A stretch of DNA of 26,050 nt from a virus: positions 1 to 26,050 of IMG/VR virus record IMGVR_UViG_3300006641_000155. One strand, written 5' to 3'. Made by a program: the position numbers and the translations under genes. Positions 24,901 to 26,050 of this stretch are shown here, in pieces. Below the pieces are notes generated by a model. It was not told where the DNA came from. It ran no database searches and was given only the letters and a program-made list of their open reading frames with translations. Positions within the stretch are counted from its first letter, which is position 1; each line of letters begins with the position of its first letter.

Positions 24901-25130
24901 TGCAGACTGTTGCTATGGCACAAGCAGGTGAAGCACAAAGACCAATGCCTCAAATGCAACAAGTGTCACAGGTTTCTCATGTATTAAATCATGACCAGAC
25001 GATGAAGATGATACAGAATCCTGCCGACAATCCATCGGTATATCGTGCATTTGCTAGAACAGCAACAGGAGAAGAATTACCAGGCGCACTAGGACACGGT
25101 CATTTCAGTAATGGTAATTCAGTAGCATAA
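21990..25130 (+). CDS. Multidomain tail peptidoglycan hydrolase in tape-measure position (1046 aa)
   Basis: Three enzyme-like regions are joined by Pro/Thr/Gln/Ala-rich linkers. Residues about 103-235 resemble the phage tail lysozyme family (GMLNNIEHESGFNAAS with E134 as likely acid, then GPSAGLFQHH). Residues about 280-410 resemble a BPSL0067/NlpC-like amidase, with C312 in SQCATLGK, H360 in AGYHTGVAL and a LLEQYN strand. Residues about 595-780 resemble the muramidase of VgrG3-type effectors (KYESGGRGV with E607, then DPGGVSYGEHQLASKTGT). A hydrophobic, Gly/Met-rich segment at about 485-528 could cross a membrane, followed by an HRGHRGHRG run. The C-terminal 250 residues are low complexity. 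It follows gp26/gp51, where a tape measure is expected, and no other gp29 candidate is in the window. Hydrolase function is fairly sure; a tape-measure role is speculative. The ribosome binding site is weak, and translation is likely coupled to gp51. Confidence 0.78.
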   Translation: MAKKSNFNKLAQMRESERARALQGNPGLLSGLTPTQIAELFPDYFKRGTPDVGGFYAAISKESAKKQQTWQGSVDSRLDQQGGMLSRMRKEYAGEGGEGKIRNMVKAQEVYNYLRAKGVDHIHAVGMLNNIEHESGFNAASKHYDVNGPSAGLFQHHDVDGKGGRFSQLKAFTNGDWSDWRKQVDFALQEGVTKRYLAQKFNSAEDASVYFTHNFENPANKEQVAADRLKTIKTFDKFTQTGETTPQGAQGDQRKGQTPQQQAGAPTTPGAPAGDTTSQAGKVVEGTKFNVVSGYIVPQDKSLYDPRNASQCATLGKAFNPAVGRSSGWSIVDGDIKAGQVVATKQYNNPGADRVGAGYHTGVALTAPNEKGDFLLLEQYNGSGGAKTRWVNKNSYPIGHTGQTTSWGLISSGGKVHDEISQEALAYGEKLGGPNKAAVGTNSGTPGQGGETAPGVEGQVEYAGETGQIGGTTVGEGEQQSASLMQPVAMMQNLMGMMGGMGGATAIPLGLITTAMGFIMPLIGSIAGERLTGEGMGGPGASKLPHINVNRATMGHRGHRGHRGSRSSTQTTQTTAKTTTQSVPAQPVDNTPISHRADIGHMSVKYESGGRGVESISSGRKDPGGVSYGEHQLASKTGTMGKYLRSAESKGYSEKFAGLKPGSAEFNKVYRQIAKEDPKGFAKSQQDYITRTHYEPVYRHAKALGYNVNDPRVQEALYSISVQHGGAKKVVSMAKSSVDADPQKQVESLFGARRQYVASKGMNFDTRYKSEKREILAMDVTKYKQDEMPTQFAGARPETTTAQVGPGATTPAAAPMMPTQMASQQKEEKGLFQQAKEFAGIGSTQPVAQPSVGTTGTPTTPAAQPSVTTPTYVAPGTPSVSTSISNAAAPAAPISKAARTPFGIYANPSKTDIMNQFGYRKELSATPVTSTSNVPAAPATPPTVLAPTKGAMMQAPGPAPDTTAMQMRTQMQTVAMAQAGEAQRPMPQMQQVSQVSHVLNHDQTMKMIQNPADNPSVYRAFARTATGEELPGALGHGHFSNGNSVA

Positions 25131-25154
25131 AAAAGCCGGGGATTTCTCCCCGGC
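25129..25154 (-). terminator. Intrinsic terminator of gp32
   Basis: GCCGGGGA (25135-25142) and TCCCCGGC (25147-25154) form a perfect 8-bp GC-rich stem with a 4-base loop. Read leftward, it is followed by six T's (the A run at 25129-25134), giving a textbook terminator 8 bases after the gp32 stop. Rightward there is no proper T run (GATTGTCTT), so it would act only weakly on transcripts of the hydrolase gene, whose TAA overlaps the A run. Confidence 0.9.
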
Positions 25155-25161
25155 GATTGTC

Positions 25162-26050
25162 TTAGTCTTCTGCTAGTTTGCGGAACATAGCGAGGTCTTC
25201 ATCCTCATCATCTTCTACAACCGGAGCAGTTGCCTTCTTAGCAGGCTTTGAGTCTGTAAAAGGAACATCATCGTCAGTTTCATTGAATGCCTTAGGTGCG
25301 GCAGCACGATATTCATCCGTAGCAGAACGAACTGGTGCACCAGATAGACCCATAACATCATCCAAACGGCGCTTCAATTCATCATAGGTCTTAAAGTTCT
25401 TACGATCAATAATATCCTTTAATGAATACTCGCCCTTCCAGATTGACTCCAGTTCATCATCATTCTCATTCAATGGACCGGCAGTTAGAAACACCGATTC
25501 ATCATAGTTAGGGAATGAGATTGTGCGACCACCAATATTGACGTTCTGACGTGTCATCTTCAACTTGAAGTTGGCACCCTTCCACAAATCAAACGGATTG
25601 ATACGTGGCTCTGACTCAAGGTCAGGATTCATCATCTTGGTAATCTTGTCAAAAATCTTCTTACCATACTTAAACAAGAAGACCTTACCTTCGTTCTCCG
25701 GATTCTTAGGATCACTCACCACATAGATGTTAGAGACATAATGCAGACGGCGCTTCTGGTCACGGGCTTGCTTACGTTCTGGTGAGTTATCATCCTGTGT
25801 TGAGTTCCAGAGTTGTGAGTTAAATTCAGAAACAGGATCCTTTTCATCAAAAGTCGTTAGAGACTTTTCAATATACCACTTACCTGTCACCTTGTTCTGA
25901 AAACCATGGTCGAAATAGCGAACGAATGGTAGAGCATCGTCACCATCGACTGCTGGACCAGGAAGAAAGCGAATAACTGCTAGAGCATTACCAGTCTTAT
26001 CTGGTGTTGGCTTCCAATAGTTATCTGTGCTATCGTCCTTCTCGTAGGTG
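25162..26050 (-). CDS. gp32: Single-stranded DNA-binding protein gp32 (5' end outside window)
   Basis: The visible 295 residues enter in frame from the right edge. The core matches gp32: YWKPTPDKTGNALAVIRFLP, then DALPFVRYFDHGFQNKVTGKWYIEKSLT, SNIYVVSDPKNPENEGKVFL, and FKYGKKIFDKI. gp32 coats ssDNA in replication, recombination and repair. The C-terminus is acidic (VVEDDEDEDLAMFRKLAED), as expected of the tail that binds replisome partners. No cysteine occurs in any visible residue, so the zinc site of T4 gp32 is missing. A GTG at 25890 is internal and is not the start, because the homology continues upstream of it. It converges with the hydrolase gene. Confidence 0.95.
   Translation of the reverse strand, partial: TYEKDDSTDNYWKPTPDKTGNALAVIRFLPGPAVDGDDALPFVRYFDHGFQNKVTGKWYIEKSLTTFDEKDPVSEFNSQLWNSTQDDNSPERKQARDQKRRLHYVSNIYVVSDPKNPENEGKVFLFKYGKKIFDKITKMMNPDLESEPRINPFDLWKGANFKLKMTRQNVNIGGRTISFPNYDESVFLTAGPLNENDDELESIWKGEYSLKDIIDRKNFKTYDELKRRLDDVMGLSGAPVRSATDEYRAAAPKAFNETDDDVPFTDSKPAKKATAPVVEDDEDEDLAMFRKLAED

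Noticed and set aside
25888-25890. GTG at 25890 as the start of gp32
   Set aside because: Clear gp32 sequence continues in frame upstream to the window edge, so the GTG is internal.

Overview
The window is a slice of the late (virion) region of a T4-like contractile-tailed phage. It looks like one of the aquatic/marine T4-like lineages rather than an enterobacterial one, judging by its AT-rich DNA, T4-type gene order, a very large DUF4815-type structural protein, a fibre with short N/S/A/G-rich repeats and a gp32 without zinc ligands. The host cannot be read from this window. No tRNA, CRISPR array, insertion sequence or bacterial gene is visible, and no gap longer than about 50 bases lies between genes.

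Layout. Positions 1-19469 form one minus-strand block, transcribed right to left: gp4 head completion, an unrecognised 167-residue protein, gp53, a gp27-like hub protein, a Gly/Met-rich protein with an OB-like segment, a gp5-like beta-helical spike, gp25, gp6, a gp7-like protein ending in a LamG-type domain, gp8, a 2085-residue DUF4815-type protein, a small coiled-coil protein and the start of a repeat-rich fibre-like protein that runs off the left edge. Genes touch or nearly touch. Several T4-type late promoter boxes (TATAAATA) lie at gene junctions. Positions 19513-25130 form a plus-strand block: gp48, gp54, gp26, gp51, and a 1046-residue multidomain peptidoglycan hydrolase. At the right edge gp32 (ssDNA-binding protein, 5' end outside) runs convergently on the minus strand and ends at a strong terminator hairpin overlapping the end of the hydrolase gene.

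How it works together. The minus block builds baseplate wedges (gp25/53/6/7/8), the central hub and spike, and fibre attachments. The plus block builds the tube start (gp48/gp54), the assembly factors gp26/gp51 and a wall-degrading protein. The gp5 functions appear split: an OB-like piece, a beta-helix without lysozyme, and lytic activity moved to the 1046-residue protein, which sits in the slot where tailed phages usually put the tape measure.

Most interesting signals: (1) a -1 frameshift signal (seven T's, 7-nt spacer, 9-bp hairpin) at the end of gp26 that would fuse gp26 to gp51, as in the lambda G/GT tail chaperones; (2) the three-domain hydrolase in the tape-measure slot; (3) a late promoter placed so that its mRNA would begin at the AUG itself; (4) a beta-repeat module shared by gp6, gp7 and gp8.
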